Of a DNA stretch of 64,000 nt, positions 1 to 10,518 are shown piece by piece. The position numbers and the translations under genes are program-made. The DNA is from Diabrotica undecimpunctata (lineage: Eukaryota; Arthropoda; Insecta; Coleoptera; Chrysomelidae), in contig NC_092808.1 in NCBI RefSeq assembly GCF_040954645.1, positions 12,329,883 to 12,393,882 of the forward strand, written 5' to 3'. Within the stretch, counting starts at the first letter, position 1. Each line of letters starts with the position of its first letter. Under the pieces are notes generated by a model. The model saw only the letters and a list, made by a program, of their open reading frames with translations, did not search any database and had not been told where the DNA came from.

Positions 1-16
1 TAAAAAACTGAGCAAA

Positions 17-238
17 CTATTGATATCTGCACCTGTACTTGTAAATAGATGTACCAGACGACAACAAATTCTTTTCTTTTAATATTGAGCCAAGCATTTC
101 TAATTTTTCCTTTGTTAAACTCAAATCTCTTACTAAATCATAACTCAGTTTGTGTAAACAACTGTGGTTGTAAATTTTCTGAAGGACACTGATATTCACC
201 AACACTTCCTGAACCACTTTCATCAGATTCTGATTCAC
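17..238 (-). pseudogene. Fragment of an unassigned dispersed arthropod protein family
   Basis: A 73-residue open frame contains YDLVRDLSLTKEKLEMLGS followed by LKEKNLLSSGT. From memory, a very similar phrase recurs in many uncharacterised, repeated arthropod proteins, but I could not search for it and I know no function. The frame has no extension upstream or downstream that looks related, so I read it as a broken, dispersed fragment rather than a working gene. The methionine at the upstream end is not supported by any other start evidence. Confidence 0.35.
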
Positions 239-540
239 TAGTATTTAAAATGTCATAGATGGATGGATTCAGCTTAATGATAATTTGTACTTTAATTCAA
301 ATTTTCAACCCTTAGGAACCACCGCTTATGATGTAAATAACGTTAAGAAATAATTTTTTACGATGTAAAATGCTTAACTTATCAATTGAAATCAATAACA
401 ATCTGTTTCAAGTTTTTAATCCCTTAAAAATAACCTCTAAAGACGAATAAAACGTTAAAAATAATTTTGCACACAATAAAATTCCAAACTTAGGTATTTA
501 AATCAACAAAAAATAAAATCCACAAGGAATCTAGGTTCCT
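239..540. other. Unassigned AT-rich DNA
   Basis: No coding frame, RNA gene or terminal repeat is visible here. Base composition is typical of the window. Confidence 0.5.
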
Positions 541-617
541 GTAGTTGGCTGTATACCATATATAACAAAAAATTTTATTAAAAATCCTTTATAGAAGGTA
601 TATAATTTAAAAGACCC

Positions 618-676
618 AATCGGGCTATATCACAAAACGTTTTCGGAATCCATGTTCCATCATCAGCGCACTAGGT
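618..676 (-). ncRNA. Hammerhead-ribozyme-like motif, probable Penelope-like element end
   Basis: On the minus strand, CTGATGA (666-660) is followed by one T, a stem GGAA/TTCC (658-655 with 648-645, loop CATGGA) and GAAA (644-641). These are the two conserved core strings of a hammerhead ribozyme around a stem II. Outer strings GCGCT and AGCCC could pair as a closing stem with one mismatch. Hammerheads are an established component of Penelope-like retroelement ends. The cleavage-site position (expected NUH) reads GTG here, so the copy is probably inactive. The flanks up to about 960 may belong to the same element, but no protein part is seen. Confidence 0.5.
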
Positions 677-1079
677 GGGTATACATGTATTGAGCCACTA
701 AATATGTGGGTAAAAACCAGTTAAAAATTGTGTTTTAAAATTTGGTTTACAATTATATTGTGATAAATTCTATGATGTTAAAGTTATCAGTGGATTTGGT
801 ATCACTCCACGTGAAGTTGCTGGTCCTGAGACGATGTGTCTATGAGAAAGGGCTCGTACATAACCATTTAAAAGGTAATTTCAAGGGCTACAAGGTTAGG
901 TTCATTAGAAATCCAAACTACTCTTCAATTTTAAAAAATTAAGGTCTGAAGCACTCAAAACAGAAGGTATTCACACCAAGACATACATTTTAATTAGTGG
1001 TATCTCCATTACTATTCATTTTATCCATTAATGGTACAGAAGTTTATAAAAAATAAATGACCCAGCTTCTTCCTCCTCA

Positions 1080-1400
1080 TTCTGGTTAAAGCCCATTATG
1101 CTTGACTTTCAACACAAATTCTGGATTTCTCACCTACGTTACGCATCAGATCACCATTACCGAATACATTATTCGGCTAAAGTAAACCTGACCGCATTTA
1201 CAGTATAAACCTTCTCGAAAACAATCACCCCTCAAAAACCCATCAATCACTTACACACCCCCACCCCCTTTTGCCACCCCACCCACCCGTTCGATTGGAG
1301 GCGGCTAGTAAGCGGCGTAAAATCAATTGTTTAGTTTCCTTAATGCCCGCCGGCTATCTAGGACTTATGGGATCTTCTACACTGGGAAAATGATTTCGGG
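1080..1400. other. GC-richer unassigned stretch
   Basis: This stretch is clearly less AT-rich than its surroundings, with C-rich runs around 1257-1290 and a GCCGCC/GGCGG-type patch near 1300-1360. I see no long frame, splice pattern or transposon terminus. It could be host intergenic or regulatory sequence. Confidence 0.3.
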
Positions 1401-1644
1401 AAATTGAAAAATTTAATAGCCTTCTGTAACGTTTACTAGATACTAATATCTTTAGTTAAAAATTATATACATAGAATTTTCCGGAGATCGTACAATTTTA
1501 AAACGTTGATATTTTATTACATGGAATCGTTTCTAGGTATACATGACTTTTATGTTTTGCATATAGAGACTAGAGTGCTACTAATCAAAGCTCAAAGGTC
1601 ATTAATTTAATTTTTTAGTTTGTTATTAAACAGTCACTTACAGG

Positions 1645-2140
1645 ATATTTCCATCTTCTTTCTTCTTTGGTTGGCAATCATCACTGCTATTCTAACTTTT
1701 GACAGCTTAGCCCAAAAGAGTTCAGTTGAGCTGCATCCAAACTATTCTCTGAGGTTTCTCAGCCAGTACATTCTTCGTCTACCTATGCTGCGCTTTCCTT
1801 AAATCCCCTGCATCATTAGTTTTAGGAATTCATATCTGTCACCACGTGTGATATGACCCAGATATTGTAGTTTTCTTATTTTGATGGAATTCAGTATCTC
1901 CCTGCTGTTCTCTATTCTTCTTAGTACTTCTTCATTGGTTATTCTGTCTGTCCAGGAGATTCTTAGCATTCTTCGATATGTCCACATTTCAAATGATTCC
2001 AATTTATTGAAACATTGTTTATTTAAAGTCCATGTCTCCACACCATTCAAAAGAACAGAACATACATAACACTTTAGTACTCGTTTTCTATTTCCATTTC
2101 CATAACAATCACTTATGAGCTGAGGAAAATCCACATGGAA
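1645..2140 (-). pseudogene. RTE-like LINE, C-terminal end of reverse transcriptase
   Basis: The minus-strand frame (open 1799-2140) reads CYVCSVLLNGVETWTLNKQ, then FEMWTYRRMLRISWTD, TNEEVLRRI and LQYLGHI. This is the characteristic region after the polymerase domain in insect RTE-like LINEs. After a stop at the end of MMQGI it continues as GKRSIGRRRMYWLRNLREWF down to about 1650, ending in AAG/GAA-rich tail sequence. The catalytic domain and endonuclease are missing, as expected for a 5'-truncated copy. It belongs to the same family as the copies at 3835, 36360, 50345, 57900 and 62760. Confidence 0.85.
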
Positions 2141-2184
2141 TCTTTGAAGCTCATTTTTAGCATTGGTTTTCAGCATCAGGGAAA

Positions 2185-2470
2185 AGTCTGTTGGATAGGG
2201 AGAGAAGCAAAAATATAAGAAGACCATGCAATATAGAAGACACATATCGATGGGTAACAAAACGGAAACAAGAGTGGAACGAACACATTAGTAGAATGTC
2301 AGAGAATAGGATAGTATGAATAGGACGATATAAGTCACCAAATGGACGAAGAAGTATTGGCAGACCAAAAAAAAGATAGTGCGATAATTTAAACAATTTA
2401 GTAGGCTAATATTGAAGAAGAAACGGGATTTAAAGCATACATACAAGAAGAAAGAAGATGAAGAAGAGGG
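2185..2470 (+). pseudogene. RTE-like LINE, second family, 3' terminal fragment
   Basis: Across small frame breaks the plus strand reads EWNEHISRM, then ENRIV, GRYKSPNGRRSIGRPKK and a tail ending in AAGAAGAAAGAAGATGAAG. The same ending occurs reversed at about 27690-27900, where it caps a longer element, so the two are copies of one family. Only the last ~90 codons remain. The neighbouring fragment at 1645-2140 points the opposite way and belongs to a different family. Confidence 0.7.
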
Positions 2471-3084
2471 TTTTCAGAAAATGTATGCTTTGGTATAATT
2501 AATGATCATTTAATCGGACCATATTTCGTCCCACCTCGACTAACGGACGAATTTTACCTTAGTTTCCTACCGGAAGAGTTAGCTATTCTTTTTGAAGGAA
2601 CTCTTCTACAGCTGCGACAACACTTATGGTTCATGCATTATTATGCATCAGCTCATTTTAGTATTAATGTATATAATTACTTAGATACGCTATATCCAAA
2701 TCCTATAGATTTTTGCATTTTACGTAGAAGAAATCCAATGACTACAGTAAACTATTGTAGCCACAAAGAACTATTAAGGTTAGCAAGCTAGTCGAACAAT
2801 AGAAATAGGTCCTCAAAATTTTCGCGCTCTTTTTTTTTTTCTAAAATAAAGCACTACCTTAATAAATAATTCCTTTTTGGCATCGGGAATCTAAACGTGA
2901 ACTAATTTCTCAGGAATTATCCAAAAGCCTAGAGCACCAAAACAGCAGTCGCTCAGTCAATATTGTAAGAATATCAGGAATATCTACGAAGATATACACA
3001 AAGGCATGATTGGAGATGTCAAAGATCACAATATTGCATCTGTCTGACCGAAGAACTGCTGTTAAACAAACTCATTTTGAGCTG

Positions 3085-3290
3085 ATGAATCTTGGTTACC
3101 CACACGAGTCAGAAAGTAAATGCCCAGCATCTATTTGGATGTTTCAAAATCAAGGAAATCCGGTAAACATCACTCGTTCTCCAAAATGGTCACGACATTT
3201 TACTCGAAAGTAGCTTAATTCTTCTGTAAGATCAAAGAACTGTTACTGCTGATAAAGTCAAAAGAAATTACTGGTATGATGAAAACTGTA
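3085..3290 (+). pseudogene. mariner-like transposase fragment
   Basis: A plus-strand frame carries CPASIWMFQNQGNPVNITRS. A neighbouring frame continues SKMVTTFYSKVA, then DQRTVTAD after a stop near 3220. In mariner transposases the order W-V-F-x-x-x-x-P, then the x-S-K-x-M-V-x-x-F-F segment, then E-x-R-R-T-V-x-x-x-W lies just before the second catalytic aspartate, and these pieces fall in that order. One frameshift near 3175 and at least one stop show it is dead. No terminal repeats were found. Confidence 0.5.
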
Positions 3291-3597
3291 AAAATATAAA
3301 ATCCTTCTGCCAAGAAACCAAAAAAAGTGAATAAAGTTTCAAAAACATAATCTATACATAAGAAATGACAAAGATATTGTTAATTAGCGTCCCAGAATAA
3401 TTTTAAAAAGGAACTTTTATTAAAAAAAGCAAAAACGAAACAGAGGAAGCCCTTGAAATAAAAGATGATAGTACATTAAGGGAGAATCCTTAAGAGGAGA
3501 AAATAGCAAACGAGATAACAGATAACAAATAATAAAAGTCCAGTGGCAACAGAAATATCAGTTAAAACACGAGGAGAAAACTATATAAACACCATAA

Positions 3598-3812
3598 AAA
3601 GGAGCCGCAAGCCCTTATCTCTTGACGTACTGCTCCACCATATGACGATCATACACGAACGTATTCTGGTCTAAGTTGCAAATTCATTTAGAATTTTGAA
3701 CTCCTATGTTAGCCTTTTTATTATTCTGTACAGCAAGCCAGTATCCGAACCCACCTCAACTAGAGCATATCGCTTTAGAAAACTGCGAGTCGACTGCCTA
3801 ATTAAATACACC
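3598..3812 (-). mobile_element. tRNA-derived SINE, reversed copy
   Basis: The reverse complement has a decayed tRNA-like head with a B-box-like GGTTCGGATAC, then a body that matches the SINE at 7518. Shared strings include AAATTCTAAATGAAT, TATGGTGGAGCAGTACG and CAAGAGATAAGGGCTTGCG. This second, independent copy is the main evidence that the unit is a real dispersed SINE. The 3' end stops before the (TA)n tail seen in the other copy. Confidence 0.75.
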
Positions 3813-3834
3813 TAACATTGGAATACAAACTAGA

Positions 3835-4300
3835 GTATTGATATGCTACGTGTTCTCTGTCCTGTTGTATGGAGTTGAGGCCTGGACAACTACAGAGGCG
3901 ACAGAGAACAAACTCATTAACTTTGAAATGTGGTGTTATCGAAGAATGTGTAAAATATCTTGGACACAACACATAGCAAAAGCGGAAACGCTACAAAGAA
4001 TGAAAAAAGATAAAGAAATACTTAACACTATATATAAAAAAAAGAAAAATGAGCTACTTGGGTCACATACTAAAAAACGAGAAATACGAATTTATACGGC
4101 TGGTCATACAAGGAAAGGTGGAAGGCAAAAGAGGACCGGGGAGAAGACGCACGTCCTGGCTGAATAAGCTGAGACAATGGAGTGGGAAAACGTTAATAGA
4201 ACTTTTCAGAACGGCTGCAAATAGAGTCAAATGGGCTATGATGATCGCCAATGTCCATCCCAAAGGGATGGGTCACGTTAAGAAGAAGAACATTGGAATA
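3835..4300 (+). pseudogene. RTE-like LINE, C-terminal end of reverse transcriptase
   Basis: The plus strand reads CYVFSVLLYGVEAWTTTEA, FEMWCYRRMCKISWTQH and ILNTI. After a frameshift near 4045 it continues SYLGHILKNEKYEFIRLVIQ, GKRGPGRRRTSWLNKLRQW and ELFRTAANRVKWAM. The end is AAGAAGAAG-rich. This is a 5'-truncated copy of the same family as the fragment at 1645-2140. The polymerase core is absent. Confidence 0.85.
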
Positions 4301-4567
4301 ATTTATCTGTCTATATAAAAGGCTATGATGACAAGTAACACCTTGTGTCCAGTAAGGTAACGACGCCACCTAGAAAAGAAATCTGATTGCCAAAATTTGA
4401 GATTTTAATCATATTTTGTTCTTGAAAAGATACGGTTGATTTGATGCTAATGCATTCTACAATTTGATGATTAAAATATTGTTAATCAGAAATTTTACTA
4501 CTTCACAGTAATTAATTTTTTCGCAAAATTGCTCAAAATATAGGTTATTCTAATTGTAAGGTAAGAT

Positions 4568-4603
4568 CAATGACGTATAATATATATTTATTATATGTCA
4601 TTG
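4568..4603. repeat. Near-perfect palindrome, 15-bp arms
   Basis: CAATGACGTATAATA (4568-4582) faces TATTATATGTCATTG (4589-4603) across a 6-base spacer, with one mismatch that becomes a G-U pair in RNA. No element boundary or coding frame explains it. Confidence 0.6.
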
Positions 4604-4639
4604 GGTAAGATAAACATACACTTACTATAAAAGTAAAAT

Positions 4640-5048
4640 GACGTTTAGCAAACGCCAACGTATGATACATCTTTGGAAAGGAGAGGGGGTAACGGATATG
4701 TTGAGATAGAAAAAAAACACAATTGCGGCATTGCTAATAGGGCATTACATCATATCTCCGTTATTATTGGTCCGATTGGAGCATGTGATAAATGAGAGAA
4801 AAGGATTTCACGAATATATGAAGATAGAAAAAACAAACAAGGCCACTACCAAAAGGGCACTACACAGTGTCTTTATTACTAATGAACGTAAAGTTACATA
4901 CGAGATGTTGTCATCGCGTACCTTAGTCTGTGGAGCAATGAGCACGATGGGCATCGCCCCCAAAAGGGTGCATTTTCCAAGCCAAGGGGCTAGTTACTTA
5001 TAACAATAATTTTAATTTTTATTTTGGCAGTTAAATAACCTTCTCTGG
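4640..5048. other. Unassigned; one 90-codon frame of unknown meaning
   Basis: A plus-strand frame at 4731-5003 shows no motif I recognise and no neighbouring coding signal. Its sequence runs into the hammerhead-like motif at 5049, so the whole block may be untranslated retroelement sequence. I do not call it a gene. Confidence 0.3.
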
Positions 5049-5089
5049 GACCTGAAGATGAGCAGAATTGTAGTGCTGGAAACCTGTCG
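5049..5089 (+). ncRNA. CTGAAGA/GAAA stem motif (hammerhead-like)
   Basis: The order is GAC (closing stem), CTGAAGA (5052-5058), stem II AGCA/TGCT (5061-5064 with 5074-5077), GGAAACCT, then GTC completing the closing stem GAC/GTC. The architecture matches the motifs at 10323, 15598 and 32517 while the stem sequences differ. Confidence 0.45.
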
Positions 5090-5109
5090 TTTAACTTACT
5101 ATTAAAGTG

Positions 5110-7510
5110 ATTGTGAGCAAGTTTGTTCTTTCTATTTACCACCTTTTATGTGCAATCTGTCAACCTATTTATTTTCTCTTTATAAATACTATTCATTTTG
5201 ACTCTCATCAATTTGACAAGTATATTAAGGGAGAATCCCATAGAGTAGGTAGCGTTTGATGAAAATAATAGTTTAATTTACTTCTCTTTTGAGAAAAACT
5301 TGATTTAGAGCCTTCAATAACTAAGAGATACGTAGCTCAAAATCATTCTGAACTTTAATAAAAAAGAAAAACTTTCTCATTTCGTCATTGAGATGTTTCA
5401 TATTTAAGTGATTATAGTGCTCTTGGCGAATATTTAAATATTGCACAATTATAACATTTCTTAGTGTAGGTCGGTTAATATCCGTAGGATGTTTAGGACT
5501 TAAGAGGTCTTTCAGAAATATACTTTAGAGATTCGTATTCTTTCTCTACAACAACGGAAAACCGTTATTGGATTTGTTTAGGACCCAATGTTAGATTGCT
5601 GTGTCCACCACGACTGATTGCTTTTGTTTTCTGCTTGTTCGTAATCAGAAGTGGGATCGAAATCGCTGGTGTGACAATATTTTTTTAAGGTTGCTTTTTT
5701 TAAATCCACGGCTTACGAAACGAATGTGTATTGTTTTTCTAAAATGAAAATTGATCGGACAGAAAAATAGATAATACATATTTAAGAAGGTAAATGTCAG
5801 TCCATTATAACTCGAGAGATTTTACGTGAAGTGTAATATAACCTAGTAACAATATTATAATATTTAAAATCTTAATAGTACTAGTTAGGTAAATTAGTGT
5901 AAGCAAAGTATGGTATATTTGTTTATGTTCTTTATGAGTTTGGTTCTTCTCAGAGAAGAACAAAACTAGTGTTTTTAATTACTTTTGTATAAACTTACGA
6001 AAGGTACATGGAGTAACTAGAAATATCGGTTAAGAAAAAATGTTATAAGGTCAAAACTGAAATACTGATCAAACAGATATGTATATAATTGTAATGTAAT
6101 GAATTCAATAAAAAGTAACTTTGTATTGCAACAAGAGCTACTTCTTTCTACAACTTTATAGCTCATTACATTTTTTAATCAACCATATCTACAGTTCAGC
6201 TCAAAAGACCACAATACAACTAATGCCTCATTAAACATTTATCGGACATTCTACTAAACTAACGCACGTGTTTACAGCCTTTACCCTTTTCTGCTCAATT
6301 TTATGCCGGTTTAGAGCATTTTTATGACGTCATTTGAGCTCATCTTAAACGAGAAAATATTACATTGTAATGAACAAGTATGTGTTTGTTATTCGTCGGC
6401 ATACAAATGATGGATTAGATAAAGAAGTGTATAAATTTTGTAAAAAAACTCAAAATTAGTAGCTGGAGAACAATTCAAATACTGGATATATGGAAGAAGA
6501 CAGAGCATTTATTATCATTCAGTTAAAAGGAAGTATTTTAAGTGGATTTTTCATATAAGAAGAAAGTGTAACATAATACAAAATCAGATATAAGTGATAC
6601 ATGGTAGAATTTGAGAATATTGAAATTAAAAAGTAAAACATGTAGTAATTTAAAAGAAACAGGCATATCATAAGTACTTGCAAAAGAGGACAGAGGAAAA
6701 CTGTGATCAAAATATCAAAGAATCAAAAAGCAATTGGAGTAAACTTTTTCCAATCTGTATATCATCAAAACTTCCTAGGGTTCTATTTAATGAACACTAA
6801 GAATTGAAGAAAATCTTCGAAGAGAATAAACAAGAATTGTTTGTTAACATTTATAGAAAGCCGCTAAAGAGATCAACGCTTCTATGCGATATCCTAAAAC
6901 CTAATCTAACATTATTAAAATTCTTCTCAGATTCCTACAGATCAACCATATAAGTTAACCTTCATAATAACCTATCCAATATTAACATTTAAACCACTTA
7001 TAAGAAAACAGAAAACATAAATAAAATGTAGATATTATATAGATTAAATGTCTATATTCAATGATAATAGGGCATGAGATACATTCTCAGACTCACGACA
7101 GTGGTCCAAAAATTAACGAATCAAATGTACTGGCTGATTATTCAGTAGAACAAAAGCCAAAAAGAACAAGAAGAACATAAATCTGTCAGATATAAAAAAA
7201 ATTGTTAAGTTTAACATTACACACTTTAATTTTAACTTTAGATGTTAAATATGTGTGATTTGTGTACCTTAGTTTTAGTTTTTATTTATTGTTGTATATA
7301 ACTACTTGAATTCAATATTGTTATGTATAACATCTTGACAAACATCCTAACATGTAAGTATAAAAAAACTAATTCATCATTATGTAAGAGATACGTAATA
7401 ACCATCGTTGTAGCTTTCCCTGAAAGGGCAAAATACGAGTATATTGGATATTGTAAAAATTTGTCTATTAGCTATTTACTATTTACCCAATTATTTCCTT
7501 CCTTTTAATT
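5110..7510. other. Unassigned 2.4 kb, no recognisable gene
   Basis: Only short frames occur (for example 6519-6710 minus and 7323-7508 plus), none with a familiar motif. I see no terminal inverted repeats, RNA genes or splice-bounded coding segments. A CRE-like TGACGTCA lies near 6326 but stands alone. Confidence 0.5.
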
Positions 7511-7517
7511 TAAATTT

Positions 7518-7785
7518 AGTCGATCGGATAGCCAAGCGGGCTGGGCGGCTGGCTTCTCCTTCGCTTCACTGCGAGAGATGTCAGTTCAATCCCCAGCTCG
7601 GTGTAGAGAAAACAAAAAGGCTAACGCAGCAGTTTAAAATTCTAAATGAATCTGCGGCTTAGTCTAGAATATGCTGGTATCTGATCGGCCTATGGTGGAG
7701 CAGTACGGCAAGAGATAAGGGCTTGCGTCTTGGTGATACTCCTCCATAGATCCCTACCGGAAGGGCGTGTGCCGCCTAAATACTG

Positions 7786-7787
<2 letters not shown>
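7518..7787 (+). mobile_element. tRNA-derived SINE with (TA)n tail
   Basis: The head holds a perfect RNA polymerase III A box, TAGCCAAGCGGG (7529-7540), and a good B box, AGTTCAATCCC. Between them lies an arm-like CTTCGCTTCACTGCGAG, suggesting a class II (Leu or Ser type) tRNA ancestor. A tRNA-unrelated body follows, containing TATGGTGGAGCAGTACGG and CAAGAGATAAGGGCTTGCG, which recur reversed at 3598-3812. The unit runs directly into a long (TA)n tract. Transcription would be internal, by polymerase III. Confidence 0.8.

Positions 7788-7861
<74 letters not shown>
7788..7861. repeat. (TA)n microsatellite, SINE tail
   Basis: About 37 TA units directly follow the SINE body. Long Tyr-Ile frames on both strands across it are artefacts of the repeat. 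Confidence 0.95.
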
Positions 7862-7865
<4 letters not shown>

Positions 7866-7899
7866 AATTTGAATCAACCAATTTTCTTCAATCTAAACG

Positions 7900-9911
7900 C
7901 AACGGAGAAAATTTTGGTCAAATTCAAAGTATTTCTGTTTTTTTTTTATTTTTAGCCCTATTTGTGTAAAAACTGTGTAAAAATTTATAAAAATTTTGTA
8001 TTTAACTTATTATACGGGGTTAATCGAAAGGTGATTTTTTATCCTAACTTTGAAACATCCTGTGAAACAATTTCGTTATCTCATTTTCTTAAAACCTTAT
8101 TTTTCGGTTGCAACCATGTCTTCTCAGTACTATGCCTTTTGTTTCATGTGAAAATATGGATTGGTTCATTTTTAGGAGCGAAATGACTTTGCCACCCACA
8201 ATTTACGACTTTTCCTATTAGTACCATTATCTTTTGTATTAATTTGTAATACGATGGGGGCTTTGGTGACTGATATCGAAGGAATGTCATATCAACATTC
8301 CAAAAGCACTGTATTTAAATAATGATTAAAAGCAACGACATGATCCTGGTTTTAATGAACAATGATAACAATAACAAAACATAAATAAAAAAACATCTTA
8401 AATGTAACTTACCTAAGTACGCAAATAACAAAGAAAAACTACTAAAAAATAACTTACTACTTTGTATTGCCTCCTCTAGCCTCTATAACTGCCTGTACAC
8501 GTCGGCTCATACTGCCTATGACGTTGCGAATATCATCTTGCTGAATGTTTTGCCATTCCTCTTTTAGAGCCAAGCGAAGTTCGTTAATTGAGTCTGATGC
8601 GGCTTCGCGAATTCTAATATTTCTACCAAGCATGTCCCAAACGTGCTCTATTGGGTTCAGATCTGGCGAACACGCTGGCCAGTTCATTTTATTAATACCA
8701 ACTTTCTCTAAATATTGCTTGACACACATTGCAGAGAGGGGTTGGGCATTATTTTGCAATAGAAAATCATCGCCGATATATTGAGAAAAGGGTACTACGT
8801 AATTCGCTAAAATTTCCTCAATATACCGGTGTGAAGTCAACGAACCCTCAATAAATACTAATTCAGTGTGCACCTTTTGGAATATTCCTGCCCATACCAT
8901 CACCGAACCTCCTCCATGGCTAACGCGGGGACTGAAAGCGCACTCCGCAAATCTCTCTCCAGTCCGACGCCATACTCGTTCTCTCCCATCTGATGAGTGA
9001 AGACGAGTGAAGATGAGTATCACGATTCATCCGCAAAAAGAACATTACTCCATTGTCCTAAATTCCAATGTAAATGTTTATTGTAAAATTTTAGTCTAGC
9101 CACTCTGTGCAGTGGAAGTAATTTGGGCCCAGTTGCTGGTCTGTAAACCAAATTCATGTAATCTTCGACGAATTGTAAATACACTTACATTATTGCCTCG
9201 AACATCTTGAAGCTGATTTCTTGTTTGCACCGCTGTTAGATGGCGATCCCGCAAAGCGTATAAAACGATCATCTGAAGCGATAGTTTTGCGCTTCCTGCC
9301 ACTTCCCGCTTTACGCTTGTTTGTTCCAGTTCGTATAAAACGTTCCACTATTCTTTGGATGGTAGAGCGATGAGTGTGTAGTACTCTAGCCACATATTCA
9401 TAATTTTGCCCATCTTCAATCGAGCAACGGCTTTCGCAAAATCTTCGACACTAAGAACCATGATCAATCACAGGTAAACAAAATGTAACTGTCAATATGA
9501 CATAATGATAACAGTTACCAAAGTCACCTAGTCGTGTTAACAAAATAACTCCAAAATAATCATAATTAAAATAGTCCTAAATTGTGGGTGGTAAATTCAT
9601 TTGGATCTAAAAAATGAACCAAGGCATATTTTGACATGAAATAAAAAACACAATGCTTAGGAGACATGGTTGCCATCGAAAAATAAGATTTTACGAAAAT
9701 TAACAAACGGAATTATTCCACAGGATGTTTCAAAGTTAGGATAATAAAACAACGTTACATACAATAAGTCAAATATAAAATTATATCAAAAAACTGACTA
9801 TACCAAATTAACATTTATAAATTTATACACAGTGTGCTAAAAAATCATCAAAATAGAGCTAAAAATAAAAAAATTTAAATACTTTTAATTTGACCAAAAG
9901 TTTCTCAGTTG
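7900..9911 (-). mobile_element. Tc1-type DNA transposon with >300-bp terminal inverted repeats
   Basis: Left arm 7900-8210 and right arm 9574-9911 are inverted copies. Diagnostic pairs are CTAACTTTGAAACATCCTG against its complement near 9722-9740, CCACCCACAATTTACGACT (8192-8210) against 9574-9592, and GGAGAAAATTTTGGTC against the complement near 9890-9905. The arms differ by many substitutions and small indels (311 versus 338 bp), so the insertion is old. The transposase relic lies between them on the minus strand. Exact outer ends and a TA duplication are not certain. Confidence 0.85.
8457..9461 (-). pseudogene. Tc1 transposase, inactivated
   Basis: The likely start is the ATG at 9461. The N-terminal helix-turn-helix segment reads VLHTHRSTIQRIVERF and GSGRKRKTIASDDRF. 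A second Tc1 N-terminal segment has RDRHLTAVQTRNQLQ and TIRRRLHEFGLQ. The catalytic half has LFADES, then GGGSVMVWAGI, FLLQNNAQP, and WPACSPDLNPIEHVWD. Spacing from the second catalytic position to the glutamate is 34 residues, the Tc1 DD34E signature, but that second aspartate is asparagine (QNN instead of QDN). At least three frameshifts plus a stop right after DES confirm it is dead. Confidence 0.9.
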
Positions 9912-10320
9912 GGATTTAATTTCATTCGGTTTACCAATGAACCTTAACGACATAAAGATTCGAAAGAACTAATTAATTTGTCAGCACATGCGTTCTAGCT
10001 AAAACAGAACCTCACATTTAAACTTTCTAACAATCAAAAATTTAGTTATTGACGACAATTCAAAGAATTACCTCCTTTTAAATGTAGTTACATTGGGTTT
10101 ATCGATTAACCTTGGGTAAACCTTTACGTTTTAAGTTCAAAGCTACCATACATTTCCAACGTTATAAAAAACTGTTTTTTGCACATAGTAACAAAAAACA
10201 CCATTATGCTGTTACTAGCAAAGTTTTTTAATATTCTAACTCTACAATTCTAAGTTACGGTAAGATCAATAATGTTTTTAATAGATAATATATGGTAGCT
10301 AATTATAATTTATTCTCTTT
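9912..10320. other. Unassigned AT-rich DNA
   Basis: No frame, repeat or RNA gene is recognisable between the Tc1-type right end and the motif at 10323. Confidence 0.45.
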
Positions 10321-10322
10321 CA

Positions 10323-10369
10323 GCCCTGAAGAAGCCAAATTAATTTTCTTTGGCGAAAACGTTCGGCAA
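10323..10369 (+). ncRNA. CTGAAGA/GAAA stem motif (hammerhead-like)
   Basis: The order is GCC, CTGAAGA (10326-10332), an unpaired A, stem II GCCAAA/TTTGGC (10334-10339 with 10349-10354, loop of nine), GAAA (10355-10358), ACGTTC, then GGC, which pairs with the opening GCC. The downstream CGGCAAAA is shared with the motif at 32517, although stem II there is completely different and still paired. A (TA)n tract begins about 65 bases downstream. Confidence 0.55.
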
Positions 10370-10424
10370 AACAATTGATACTCATTACAGTCTTTCTTGC
10401 AGATTTCCCCAATATTTAAGAGTT

Positions 10425-10427
<3 letters not shown>

Positions 10428-10515
<88 letters not shown>
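10428..10515. repeat. (TA)n microsatellite
   Basis: About 44 TA units. It follows the hammerhead-like motif at 10323 by about 65 bases and may be the tail of that unit. Confidence 0.95.

Positions 10516-10518
<3 letters not shown>

Noticed and set aside
4731..5003. 90-codon plus frame
   Set aside because: No motif, and it runs up to a structured RNA-like motif in probable retroelement DNA.
7690..7969. Several Tyr-Ile-rich open frames on both strands
   Set aside because: They are translations of the (TA)n tract; the same applies at 10303-10553, 32542-32961 and 60110-60433.
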